A program made the position numbers and the translations under genes. A DNA stretch of 61,431 nucleotides, from assembly GCA_905198865.1 (NCBI GenBank), contig CAJKEB010000007.1, forward strand, positions 1 through 61,431. Reading direction: 5' to 3'. Shown here piece after piece: positions 25,911 through 34,616 of the stretch. The stretch comes from an uncultured Eubacteriales bacterium. Lineage in GTDB: Bacteria > Bacillota > Clostridia > Monoglobales > Monoglobaceae. The notes below the pieces were generated by a model. It did no database searches. It was not told the DNA's origin and was given only the letters and a program-made list of their open reading frames with translations. Numbering within the stretch: the first letter of the stretch is position 1; the number at the start of each line of letters is the position of its first letter.

Positions 25911-26780
25911 ATGTTAGATTTATTGACTGATTTTTTCAATTCAGCATTAGACCAGATTTCATTGCTCAGAGTTGCCGACGCTTTTGATATTTGTATTGTT
26001 GCTGTTATAGTATATTTTCTGCTTAAGTTTATCCGTGACAGTCATACCACAAGGCTGCTTAAGGGTGTAATACTGATTATTGTCGGCGTGCAGGTTGTGT
26101 ATCTTTCAAATTTGCATGTTACTTCTTATATATTGTCAAAATGTGTGCAGATCAGTGTTATCGCGCTTGTGGTAATATTCCAGCCTGAGCTCAGGCGGGC
26201 GCTTGATCAGGTGGGAAAGACTTCATTCAGCAAATGGTTCTACAGCAGTGATGTTGACGACACAAAGACGCTGAGCATGATTAAAGAAATCTCTCATGCG
26301 GCACAGATAATGTCATATGACAAGACCGGAGCGCTTATTGTAATCGAGCAAGGGACAGATATAAGCTCAATGATTAGCTCCGGTATCGTAATCGATGCTG
26401 AGGTCACCTCTGAATTGCTTACGCAGATATTTGTTCATAACACGCCGCTTCATGACGGAGCAGTTATAATACGTGACCATCGTATTGCGCTTGCAACGTG
26501 TGTACTTCCTTTGTCTCAGAATCCGTATTTAAACTCTGAACTCGGAACAAGACATCGTGCCGGAATTGGTATTTCCGAAGAGGCAAATGTTGTGGTTGTA
26601 ATTGTTTCTGAAGAAACAGGAAATATTTCCTGCGCTTATCATGGCGAGCTCATTCGCGGCTATGATGAAGATACTCTTATGGCGCGGCTTGAAGAACTTC
26701 TGGTCGATGATAAAGACAAAAAGCGCAGTCCCAGGTCGATTAAGAATATTTTCGGCAAAAAGGGGAGTGAGAATAATTGA
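25911..26780 (+). CDS. cdaA: Diadenylate cyclase CdaA
   Basis: A 289-residue membrane enzyme that makes c-di-AMP from two ATP. Start at ATG 25911 (AAGCGGAGG upstream); a longer frame begins inside the upstream repeat and lacks homology. Three N-terminal helices lie at about 20-85, then the DAC domain with the catalytic LHDGAVII (DGA) at about 180-187 and RHRAGIGISEE at about 214-224. The stop overlaps the cdaR start by 3 nt. The set cdaA-cdaR-(FAD protein)-glmM is the conserved Firmicute arrangement that links c-di-AMP to cell-wall precursor synthesis. Confidence 0.95.
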   Translation: MLDLLTDFFNSALDQISLLRVADAFDICIVAVIVYFLLKFIRDSHTTRLLKGVILIIVGVQVVYLSNLHVTSYILSKCVQISVIALVVIFQPELRRALDQVGKTSFSKWFYSSDVDDTKTLSMIKEISHAAQIMSYDKTGALIVIEQGTDISSMISSGIVIDAEVTSELLTQIFVHNTPLHDGAVIIRDHRIALATCVLPLSQNPYLNSELGTRHRAGIGISEEANVVVVIVSEETGNISCAYHGELIRGYDEDTLMARLEELLVDDKDKKRSPRSIKNIFGKKGSENN

Positions 26781-27763
26781 AAAAGGTAAAAAATTTTAGA
26801 CTGAAAAAGATTTTATATAATAATACTCTCCTTAAAGTTGTGTCTATTTTGATTGCGGTTATTCTGTGGGCGTATATAATAATTATTATAGACGCACCTA
26901 CAGAGCGAACCTTCAGAGACGTAACAATAAACACGATAAATGAGCAGGTCTTAAGCGATAACGGCTATAGTATTGAGAAATTATCAGTTCAGACGGCAAC
27001 TGTTAAGATTGAGGGCAGCCGTAAGATTATTGCAAAGTTTGACAGTGATAATATAAGCGCAAATCTTGATTTTTCGGATATTAATACTGCGAAGCTGGCT
27101 GATGAAGACGTAATCACGGTTAATCTTAAGGTAGTGTCTGAGTTTGGAGATATAGTTTCGTTTACGCCGTCTGCCGTAGATGTTCATATAGAAGCTACAA
27201 AGTATAAGGACGTCGATGTAAAATATAATATCAGCGGCAGTCTGCTTGAAGGTTACATTCAGGGCGATGCTGAGCTTTCACAAGAGAAAGTCAGAATTTT
27301 CGGCGCTCAGGCAAATCTGGATCAGGTTTCTTATGCTCAGGTTAACCTTGACTTGATAAACACCAAGTTTGATTCTTACAGCAGCGGCGAATTGACACAG
27401 GATTGTTCGGTTGTATTATATAACAACGATAACAAGCCGCTGAGCGAAAAAGAAAGCCGATGGATTTGGAATAACTCGCCGGACATTACCGTGACTTGTC
27501 CGATTTATAAAGTAGTTACAGCAGTAGTGGAACCAAACGTTAGTTCGGCGGCACTCGCTGCATCACTTAAATGTGAACCGTCTTTTGTTGAGGTGTACGG
27601 TGATAATGAGAAAATAGAAGATTATGTCCATATTGAAACAATGCCTATTACACAAACTGTTTTTGACAACGATTCTTATGTGGATGTAAAGCTTAATATC
27701 CCGTCGTGGATGAAGGTTGTAGATAATATTTCGGAGGTAAGGGTCAGTGCGAATAGTGATTAA
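26777..27763 (+). CDS. cdaR: CdaR, YbbR-domain regulator of the diadenylate cyclase
   Basis: A 328-residue protein starting at TTG in a TTGA overlap with cdaA, with GGGGAGTGAG upstream. One N-terminal helix (about 15-38) anchors it; the rest is extracytoplasmic and contains three to four YbbR repeats, each about 80-90 residues (for example VQTATVKIEGSRKII at about 72-86). YbbR proteins bind CdaA and modulate its activity. The pairing and overlap support the assignment. Confidence 0.9.
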   Translation: MKKVKNFRLKKILYNNTLLKVVSILIAVILWAYIIIIIDAPTERTFRDVTINTINEQVLSDNGYSIEKLSVQTATVKIEGSRKIIAKFDSDNISANLDFSDINTAKLADEDVITVNLKVVSEFGDIVSFTPSAVDVHIEATKYKDVDVKYNISGSLLEGYIQGDAELSQEKVRIFGAQANLDQVSYAQVNLDLINTKFDSYSSGELTQDCSVVLYNNDNKPLSEKESRWIWNNSPDITVTCPIYKVVTAVVEPNVSSAALAASLKCEPSFVEVYGDNEKIEDYVHIETMPITQTVFDNDSYVDVKLNIPSWMKVVDNISEVRVSANSD

Positions 27764-29309
27764 TAATATTTCTATGCCGATTGATCATAAAATTAAAGAC
27801 GTTTTGTTTGCCGCTCAAGAAATTGTGCGGCAAAATTGCATTTCGGCCGATAATTTTACTGTATATAAGCAGTCTATTGACGCAAGAAGAAAAAATAATG
27901 TTCATTATGTATATTCTGTCGCCGCCGATATTTCCGATACGAGTTTCAGCGGCAGAGATAATATTTCGGTATTAAATGACGGTTCGGATTTCAGTGTTAA
28001 GAGGTGTTCGCTTAAGACAAGACCTGTAGTGGTCGGTATGGGACCCTGCGGACTTTTTGCGGCTTATATTCTGACGCTCAGCGGCAATCCGCCTCTTATA
28101 ATCGAAAGAGGCGATAAGGTTGAAAACCGTACAAGGAGCGTCGAAGATTTCTGGAACGGCGCAAGGCTTAACCCTGAGTCAAACGTTCAGTTTGGCGAGG
28201 GAGGAGCAGGAACATTTTCGGACGGAAAGCTGAATACAAGAGTCAGCGACAGCCGACAGAGATTTATTCTTGAGACATTTGTCAAGTTTGGTGCGCCGCC
28301 GGATATATTATATAGGGCAAAGCCGCATATCGGAACTGATGAGCTTAAAAACGTCCTGATAAATATGCGTAACTATTTGAAAGAGAACGGATGCGAAATC
28401 AGATTTAATACGAAGCTCACCGGTATAAAGACAGCCGGCGGAATGTTGTCTGAGATTGAGCTGAACGGTGATAAATCAATTCCTTGCAGTATGCTTTTTC
28501 TTGGCATTGGCCACAGCAGCAGAGATACATTTCAGATGCTGTATAATTCCGGTGTTCCTATGGAGCAGAAGCCATTCGCCGCAGGTGTCAGAATTGAACA
28601 TTTGCAGAAGTTTATAGGTCTTAACCAATACGGCGATGAATACTATAGGCTGCCGCCTGCGGATTATAAGCTGGTATATAACGGAAAGGACAGAAGCTGT
28701 TATTCGTTTTGTATGTGTCCGGGTGGTACAGTTGTAAACGCGTCTTCAGAAAACGGAAGATTGGTAATAAACGGCATGAGTAACCATAAGCGTGACGGGA
28801 AGAACGCAAACAGCGCACTTGTAGTAAATGTGCGGCCTGAGGATTTTAAGTCTGACTCACCGCTTGGCGGAATAGAGTTCCAGCGAAAATACGAAGAGCT
28901 TGCATTCAGGCTCGGAGGGGGAGACTTTTCAGCGCCGGTTCAGCTTGCGCGAGACTTTGTTAAGGGTGTTGAATCAGTGAACTTAGGGAAGGTAATGCCG
29001 AGCTATACCGGCAAAACCGCTTTAAAAAATTTGAGACAGTGTCTGCCGAAGTTCATATCAAGAACTCTTTCGGACGGCTTAAATCACTTTGAACATAAGA
29101 TACACGGCTTTACAAGTAGCGATGCTGTGCTTACGGGCGTAGAGATGCGTACATCGTCGCCGGTCAGAATTCCGAGAAATGACAATTACGAATGTACAGC
29201 GGTTAAAGGGCTGTATCCGATTGGCGAGGGCGCAGGATATGCCGGAGGAATTGTCAGTGCGGCTCTTGACGGAATAAAGGCTGCGGTCTCAGTGATTTCT
29301 GTAACATAA
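27747..29309 (+). CDS. Uncharacterised FAD-dependent dehydrogenase (COG2509 type)
   Basis: A 520-residue protein starting at GTG 27747 with GGAGG 9 nt upstream, overlapping cdaR by 17 nt. Residues about 1-75 form a ferredoxin-like N-terminal domain typical of this family. The FAD dinucleotide-binding motif VVGMGPCGLFAAYIL is at about 94-108. FGEGGAGTFSDGKL (about 149-162) and the C-terminal GEGAGYAGGIVSAALDG complete the FAD fold. The family is widespread in Firmicutes beside cdaA/glmM, but its substrate is not known. Confidence 0.88.
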   Translation: MRIVINNISMPIDHKIKDVLFAAQEIVRQNCISADNFTVYKQSIDARRKNNVHYVYSVAADISDTSFSGRDNISVLNDGSDFSVKRCSLKTRPVVVGMGPCGLFAAYILTLSGNPPLIIERGDKVENRTRSVEDFWNGARLNPESNVQFGEGGAGTFSDGKLNTRVSDSRQRFILETFVKFGAPPDILYRAKPHIGTDELKNVLINMRNYLKENGCEIRFNTKLTGIKTAGGMLSEIELNGDKSIPCSMLFLGIGHSSRDTFQMLYNSGVPMEQKPFAAGVRIEHLQKFIGLNQYGDEYYRLPPADYKLVYNGKDRSCYSFCMCPGGTVVNASSENGRLVINGMSNHKRDGKNANSALVVNVRPEDFKSDSPLGGIEFQRKYEELAFRLGGGDFSAPVQLARDFVKGVESVNLGKVMPSYTGKTALKNLRQCLPKFISRTLSDGLNHFEHKIHGFTSSDAVLTGVEMRTSSPVRIPRNDNYECTAVKGLYPIGEGAGYAGGIVSAALDGIKAAVSVISVT

Positions 29310-29337
29310 AAATAATAACAAAAAATTTTAATATTGT

Positions 29338-29366
29338 TTGACAAAGTTGTGTAGTTAGCGTATAAT
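29338..29366 (+). promoter_or_regulatory. Consensus promoter of glmM
   Basis: TTGACA (29338-29343), a 17-nt spacer and TATAAT (29361-29366), a full consensus match. glmM can therefore be transcribed separately from cdaA-cdaR. Confidence 0.85.
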
Positions 29367-29405
29367 AAAAATAATATAATTAAGAATTTTTTCGGAGGAA
29401 AATAT

Positions 29406-30761
29406 ATGGGCAGATTATTCGGAACTGATGGTGTTCGAGGAGTTGCAAATGATGAACTGACGCCCGAACTGGCGTTTGAGATAGGCAGAGCCGGCGCGTA
29501 TGTTTTGACAGGCCGGGCAGGTGATAAGCCGAGAATACTCGTTGGAAAGGATACAAGGATTTCCGGAGATGTACTTGAGGCAGCATTGGTTGCCGGTATT
29601 TGCAGTGTCGGCGCAGAGGCGGTTCTTGCAGGCGTTATACCTACGCCAGCAATTGCATATCTTGTACGAAGCGAGGGCTTTGACGCAGGCGTTATGATTT
29701 CCGCATCTCATAACCCGTTTGAGCATAACGGAATCAAGTATTTCAGCGGTTCAGGATATAAGCTCAGCGATGAGATTGAAGAACGCATAGAAGCGATAAT
29801 ACTTGATAAAGCAGAAGATATTAAGGCTCCAACCGGTGCGGATATCGGTCATATTACGCGTGATGAAAGTCTTGTTGACAAATATATAGAATTTGCAAAA
29901 AGCACATGTGACACGGATTTTGGTGGTATAAAAATTGCCATTGACTGTGCAAACGGCGCGTCATCGGTAACTGCTAAAAAGGCGCTTGAAGCGCTTGGCG
30001 CTGTTGTTTTTGTCTCAAATGATAAGCCAAACGGCGTGAATATTAACGATGGCTGCGGCTCTACGCATCTTGAATATCTCATGAGCTTTGTTAAGGAATG
30101 CGGTGCTGATGTAGGTCTTGCCTTTGACGGTGACGCTGACAGAGTTCTTGCGGTCGATGAGAACGGTGAAGTGGTTGACGGCGATAAGATTATGTCGGTC
30201 ATTGCACTCGATATGAAGAGAAACGGAAAGCTGCCGGATAATACTATTGTTGCAACCGTAATGAGTAATCTTGGATTTTTTGTTATGGGCGATGAAAATG
30301 GTCTTAACATAAAGCGTACAAAGGTCGGCGATAGATATGTGCTTGAAGAAATGCTGAAGTCGAACCATTTGATTGGCGGCGAACAGTCAGGTCATGTTAT
30401 TCTGCTTGAGCATAACACCACCGGCGACGGCTTGGTTACAGGTATTCAGCTTGTTTCCGTGCTTAAACATACCGGCAAGAGGATGTCTGAGCTTGCGTCG
30501 GTAATGCAGGTTTATCCTCAGGTTCTTGTTAACGCAAGGGTTAAGACTGAAAATAAGAGTGAAGAAAATTATATGAAGTTCCCTGAGATTAAAAAAGCGA
30601 TTGGGGAACTTGAAGCCGAATTTAAGGATTCCGGCAGAGTTCTTATCAGACCGTCAGGCACTGAGCCGCTTGTCAGAGTAATGATTGAGGGCAAGGATGA
30701 AGCGCTGATTGAAAAAAGAGCAAAAGAGCTTGCGGCGCTGTTTGAGGAAAAGTTAAATTAA
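29406..30761 (+). CDS. glmM: Phosphoglucosamine mutase
   Basis: A 451-residue alpha-D-phosphohexomutase that converts glucosamine 6-phosphate to glucosamine 1-phosphate for UDP-GlcNAc. Seen: FGTDGVRGVAN at the N-terminus, the active-site phosphoserine loop ISASHNPFEHNG at about 98-109, the metal-binding DGDADRVL at about 241-248, the sugar-binding GGEQSGH at about 325-331, and the phosphate-binding RPSGTEPLVRVM near the C-terminus. CGGAGG upstream. CdaA binds GlmM in other Firmicutes, which fits the neighbourhood. Confidence 0.97.
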   Translation: MGRLFGTDGVRGVANDELTPELAFEIGRAGAYVLTGRAGDKPRILVGKDTRISGDVLEAALVAGICSVGAEAVLAGVIPTPAIAYLVRSEGFDAGVMISASHNPFEHNGIKYFSGSGYKLSDEIEERIEAIILDKAEDIKAPTGADIGHITRDESLVDKYIEFAKSTCDTDFGGIKIAIDCANGASSVTAKKALEALGAVVFVSNDKPNGVNINDGCGSTHLEYLMSFVKECGADVGLAFDGDADRVLAVDENGEVVDGDKIMSVIALDMKRNGKLPDNTIVATVMSNLGFFVMGDENGLNIKRTKVGDRYVLEEMLKSNHLIGGEQSGHVILLEHNTTGDGLVTGIQLVSVLKHTGKRMSELASVMQVYPQVLVNARVKTENKSEENYMKFPEIKKAIGELEAEFKDSGRVLIRPSGTEPLVRVMIEGKDEALIEKRAKELAALFEEKLN

Positions 30762-30816
30762 TTCTGACTAAATACTTAAGTTATATAAAAACTATTCAGA
30801 AAAGAGGAAATAATAA

Positions 30817-31911
30817 ATGAAGCTTGGAATTGTCGGACTTCCGAATGTCGGAAAAAGTACGTTGTTTAATGCAATAACTCAGGCAGGAGCAGAATCTGCC
30901 AACTATCCGTTCTGCACTATTGAACCGAATGTCGGAACAGTTCTTGTCCCGGACGAGAGAATAGATGCGCTTGTGGATATGTATCAGCCCGACAAAACAA
31001 CATATGCGGTTATTGAATTTGTTGATATAGCCGGTCTCGTAAAGGGTGCGAGCAAGGGCGAAGGCTTAGGCAACAAGTTTTTGTCAAACATCCGTGAGGT
31101 TGACGCAATCGTTCATGTAGTCAGAGCGTTTGAGGACAGCAACATTGTCCATGTTGACGGAAGCGTTGATCCTGTGCGTGATATTGAGACTATAAATTAT
31201 GAGTTAATCATGTCCGACCTTGAAATACTTGACAGAAGAATAGATAAGATTATGAAGTCTATCCGCGGCGGAGAGAAGAAGTATCTGGCGTATCAGGCGT
31301 TTTATGAGCGGCTTAAAGCTCATCTTGAGGAGGGCAAAACCGCAAGGTCTATGGATATGACAGATGACGAGCTTGAAATGCTGACAGATGTATCTCTGCT
31401 CACATTAAAGCCGGTTATTTATGCTGCTAATGTTGCCGAGGACGATTATGCAAGCGAGGACGATAATGAATTCGTAAAGCAGATTAAGGACTATGCCGCA
31501 GGCGATAAGGCAGAGGTTATGGTTATTTCTGCGAAGATTGAGGAGGAAATCGCTGGTCTTGAAAAAGAAGAAAAGCAGATGTTCCTTGAAGAACTCGGCG
31601 CAAGCGAATCGGGGCTTGATAAGCTTATTAAGGCAAGCTACTCACTTCTCGGACTAATCAGTTATCTGACTGCGGGCAAGCCGGAGGTCAGAGCGTGGAC
31701 TATAACAAAAGGAACCAAGGCTCCTCAGGCGGCAGGTAAAATCCATACAGACTTTGAGCGCGGATTTATCAGAGCAGAGGTAGTTCACTTTGACGATCTG
31801 ATGAAGTGCGGAAGTATGAATGCCGCAAAAGAAAAAGGTCTTGTCAGGTCAGAAGGTAAGGAATACGTTATGAAGGACGGAGATATAGTTCTGTTCAGAT
31901 TTAATGTTTAA
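30817..31911 (+). CDS. ychF: YchF/Ola1-family ATPase
   Basis: A 364-residue Obg-like NTPase. P-loop GLPNVGKSTLFNAI is at about residues 6-19, switch region VDIAGLVKGASKGEGLGNKFL at about 68-88, a coiled-coil insertion at about 130-200, and a C-terminal TGS-like domain with TKGTKAPQAAGKIHTDFERGFI. The NxxE replacement of NKxD makes family members prefer ATP over GTP. Associated with ribosomes and stress in other bacteria. AGAGGAAA upstream. Confidence 0.95.
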   Translation: MKLGIVGLPNVGKSTLFNAITQAGAESANYPFCTIEPNVGTVLVPDERIDALVDMYQPDKTTYAVIEFVDIAGLVKGASKGEGLGNKFLSNIREVDAIVHVVRAFEDSNIVHVDGSVDPVRDIETINYELIMSDLEILDRRIDKIMKSIRGGEKKYLAYQAFYERLKAHLEEGKTARSMDMTDDELEMLTDVSLLTLKPVIYAANVAEDDYASEDDNEFVKQIKDYAAGDKAEVMVISAKIEEEIAGLEKEEKQMFLEELGASESGLDKLIKASYSLLGLISYLTAGKPEVRAWTITKGTKAPQAAGKIHTDFERGFIRAEVVHFDDLMKCGSMNAAKEKGLVRSEGKEYVMKDGDIVLFRFNV

Positions 31912-31952
31912 TATTATTACGAATTATAAAAGATTGGTTAGGAGGAATTATT

Positions 31953-32441
31953 GTGGATTTTTTTGAAAATGTAAAGAGCGTTGTGGGTAATGCGGCACAG
32001 ACCGTAGTTAAGAAATCCGGTGAGGTTGCTCAGTATTCAAAGATTAAGTATTCAATGTTTGACACAAGCAACGCAATCAAAAACCTGTATTCACAAATCG
32101 GTGAAGCGGTGTATAAGAGCTATAAGAACAACGCTCCGCTCAGTGACGAGGCAGTAAAAGCAAAATGTGAAGAAGTTGATAAGCTGAGTGAACAGCTTGA
32201 GGTTTATGCCGAACAGCTCAGCACTATAAAGTCGTCGATTAAGTGCGGCAGCTGCGGAAAAAATGTCAATGATGAATGTTCGTACTGTCCTTACTGCGGC
32301 GAAAAGCTTGCCAAGGATGTTGAACCGGACTTCACAACTACAGAAACTGAATACTATTCGCCGTCTGTGAATAATTTCAGTGATGATGCGTCCGATGAAC
32401 CTTCAGTTGAGCCGGAACAAAACAGTTCCGAAGGCGAGTAA
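31953..32441 (+). CDS. Small zinc-ribbon protein of unknown function
   Basis: A 162-residue protein starting at GTG with AGGAGGAAT upstream. Residues about 20-85 look helical and probably coiled-coil. A zinc ribbon at about 91-110 has two CxxC pairs (KCGSCGKNV and YCPYCGEKL). An acidic Ser/Glu-rich tail follows. Such proteins are common in Clostridia next to housekeeping genes but have no assigned role. It is followed 24 bp later by the CobK-like gene. Confidence 0.7.
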   Translation: MDFFENVKSVVGNAAQTVVKKSGEVAQYSKIKYSMFDTSNAIKNLYSQIGEAVYKSYKNNAPLSDEAVKAKCEEVDKLSEQLEVYAEQLSTIKSSIKCGSCGKNVNDECSYCPYCGEKLAKDVEPDFTTTETEYYSPSVNNFSDDASDEPSVEPEQNSSEGE

Positions 32442-32465
32442 ATTAGATAAATAAGGTGAATAAGT

Positions 32466-33299
32466 ATGATACTTGTATTATCTGACGGCGGTTCAAAGAG
32501 CGATGAGCTGTATCGCTTTTTGAATATTCTTGATTTGCCGAGTATTTTCCATTTTTCCAGTTTTTCCGAGGCGGGAACCTTTGGAAAAGGTAAGACAATA
32601 GTCGGCAAGGCGAGTTTTAAGAGCTTTAAGCGTATACTAATCAAAAATCAGATTACTTGTGTTATCGATGTGATTGACGCTCCTATGAGTGACGCTTCGA
32701 GGGTAATGCTTGAAGCTGCCGAAGAATTAAGTATACCGGTAATTAAAGTTATACTGCCTGTTTTCAGGCTTAATTCCGGAATTGCCGAAAATATAGGTGT
32801 TTCGGTAAAATCGGATTATTCGTATAAGAGCGCGGCAGAAGTTGTAAACAATACATACGGAAACGTATTGTTTCTTGCGAGTCCGTATAATGTAAAGGCT
32901 GTTGCTGATTTAGTCTTTGACCGCGGCGCACTTTATGCTCCGATACCGAGCGGGATTGAATTTGACGTTGATCTCGCCCTTGAGTTTGGTATACCGCTGC
33001 TTAATGTGATCGCCGTTGATGACTTTTCAGGTGCGTCGGGCATTGAAAATGTTATTAATATGGTCGATGCAAGGCTTATTGTTACCGACAGCTCTTCTGA
33101 AATATTCAACAAGCTTGAGGCGGCATCAAAGACAGACTGCAAGGTGCTTTTTATCCAGAACACAGGACTTGAATACAAGTATATCGTTGATAATTTTGAT
33201 GAGTTATCCGAGCTTTTGACAAGATTTGTACCGGAATCAGACGCAGAAAAAGACGGTGGGACTGATGACGGTGATGAGATTAACAGCGATGAGGTATAA
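32466..33299 (+). CDS. Degenerate CobK/CbiJ-like (precorrin-6A reductase fold) protein
   Basis: A 277-residue protein. The overall pattern follows precorrin-6A reductase: a short N-terminal ILVLSDGGSKSDELYRFL in place of the GGTxEGRELA loop, CVIDVIDAPMSDASRVMLEA in place of the DATHPFA segment, and in the second half ARLIVTDSSSEIFNKLEAA in place of the TKDSGxxGGxxEKxxAA segment. The catalytic and NADPH-binding signatures are lost at all three places. No other corrin-ring biosynthesis gene is in the window. It therefore probably keeps the fold but not the reaction. The assignment is by pattern only. It lies between a zinc-ribbon gene and cmk, 5 bp from cmk. Confidence 0.5.
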   Translation: MILVLSDGGSKSDELYRFLNILDLPSIFHFSSFSEAGTFGKGKTIVGKASFKSFKRILIKNQITCVIDVIDAPMSDASRVMLEAAEELSIPVIKVILPVFRLNSGIAENIGVSVKSDYSYKSAAEVVNNTYGNVLFLASPYNVKAVADLVFDRGALYAPIPSGIEFDVDLALEFGIPLLNVIAVDDFSGASGIENVINMVDARLIVTDSSSEIFNKLEAASKTDCKVLFIQNTGLEYKYIVDNFDELSELLTRFVPESDAEKDGGTDDGDEINSDEV

Positions 33300-33304
33300 T
33301 AAAA

Positions 33305-33976
33305 ATGAAGATAGCGATTGATGGTCCGGCAGGAGCCGGGAAGAGTACGATATCAAAAGAGACGGCAAAGCGCTTGGGGTTTATTTATATCGATACCGGT
33401 GCTATGTACCGCAGTGTAGGTTTGGCGGCGTTGAATGCAGGAGTTTCCACAACTGACGAAGAAGAACTCGGCAAAATAATAAGCGATATTGATATAAGCA
33501 TTAAAAATGTCGATAACACCCAAAGATTTTATTTATGCGGTGAGGATGTAACCGAAAAGATAAGAGAACCCGAGGTTTCAGTTGCGGCTTCCAATGTTGC
33601 TGTTGTACCTGCTGTCAGATTAAAGCTTGTTGAACTTCAGCGCAGAATGGCGGAAAACGCAGATGTTTTAATGGACGGCAGGGATATAGGAACATATGTT
33701 CTTCCGAATGCCGAGCTGAAGATTTTTTTGACTGCATCGGTTGATGAAAGAGCGAGACGCAGATATGAAGAGCTGTGTTCCAAAAATGTAAAAACAACAC
33801 TTGAAGCTGTCAAGAACGACATTATCTACCGCGATAAAAATGACAGCGAAAGAGAATTTGCGCCGCTTAAGCCTGCACCCGACAGCGTTTTGCTTGATAC
33901 TACTGATATGACAGTCGAAGAAGTAATAAATAAAATACTCAATTTGATTAAGGAGAGACGTAATGTCATTATATAG
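33305..33976 (+). CDS. cmk: Cytidylate kinase
   Basis: A 223-residue (d)CMP kinase. P-loop IDGPAGAGKSTISK at about 4-17, YIDTGAMYRSVGLAAL at about 29-44, DGRDIGTYVLPNAELKIFLTAS (key Asp-Arg) at about 125-146, and YRDKNDSERE near 178. Phosphorylates CMP/dCMP with ATP. The stop overlaps plsC by 14 nt. The cmk-plsC-ispH-rpsA order is common in Clostridia. Confidence 0.96.
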   Translation: MKIAIDGPAGAGKSTISKETAKRLGFIYIDTGAMYRSVGLAALNAGVSTTDEEELGKIISDIDISIKNVDNTQRFYLCGEDVTEKIREPEVSVAASNVAVVPAVRLKLVELQRRMAENADVLMDGRDIGTYVLPNAELKIFLTASVDERARRRYEELCSKNVKTTLEAVKNDIIYRDKNDSEREFAPLKPAPDSVLLDTTDMTVEEVINKILNLIKERRNVII

Positions 33977-34580
33977 TTTCGGACGAGTTGTTGTAAGCGT
34001 TTTTTTCAGGGTGTTCTATCGGCTGAGAATAAACGGACGTGAGAATATTCCTGATGAGAGCGAAAGGTTTATAATATGCTCTAATCACAAGAGTAATCTT
34101 GACCCTCCGCTTGTAGGACTGGCTGTGCCGTTCCAGACCGGATTTATGGCAAAGGAAGAACTGTTTAAGTTTAAACCTTTCGGCGCGCTTATCAGCAAGC
34201 TCGGAGCTTTTCCTATAAAGAGAGGAAAGACTGATTTTGGTGCGCTGCGCAGCGCTATTCATATGGTAGAAAGCGGAAAACATATCGTAATCTTTCCCGA
34301 GGGCGGCCGTTCACACGGCGACAGACTTCGCAAGGGAAAAATGGGCGCTGTAATGATTGCTGTTAAATCAAAGGCTAACATATTGCCTATCGGAATAGAG
34401 GGAAGCTATAAGCCGTTTACCCGTCTTACAGTGAACATCGGAGAGCCGATTGACCTTTCCGAATACTTTGAATTAAAGCAGAATTCACGTGAGCTTCAGG
34501 AGGTAACAGACAAGCTTCTGATGCCCAGGATTTCGGAATTGTCAAATACTCCGCTCAGGGCTTTGGAGTCGGGCGATTAG
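33963..34580 (+). CDS. plsC: 1-acyl-sn-glycerol-3-phosphate acyltransferase
   Basis: A 205-residue membrane-associated acyltransferase that makes phosphatidic acid from lysophosphatidic acid. The catalytic block is CSNHKSNLDPP (the HX4D box, here His-Lys-Ser-Asn-Leu-Asp) at about 39-49. Acceptor-binding block FPEGGRSHGDRLRKGK is at about 109-124, and ILPIGIEGS follows. One N-terminal hydrophobic segment. AGGAGA ribosome site within cmk. Confidence 0.92.
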   Translation: MSLYSFGRVVVSVFFRVFYRLRINGRENIPDESERFIICSNHKSNLDPPLVGLAVPFQTGFMAKEELFKFKPFGALISKLGAFPIKRGKTDFGALRSAIHMVESGKHIVIFPEGGRSHGDRLRKGKMGAVMIAVKSKANILPIGIEGSYKPFTRLTVNIGEPIDLSEYFELKQNSRELQEVTDKLLMPRISELSNTPLRALESGD

Positions 34581-34616
34581 TATCAAAGCATAATATATAG
34601 TTGTGAGTGTGATATA

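Noticed and set aside
30762..30816. glmS-type ribozyme or other RNA element near glmM
   Set aside because: The 55-bp gap after glmM is too short, and glmS is not present.
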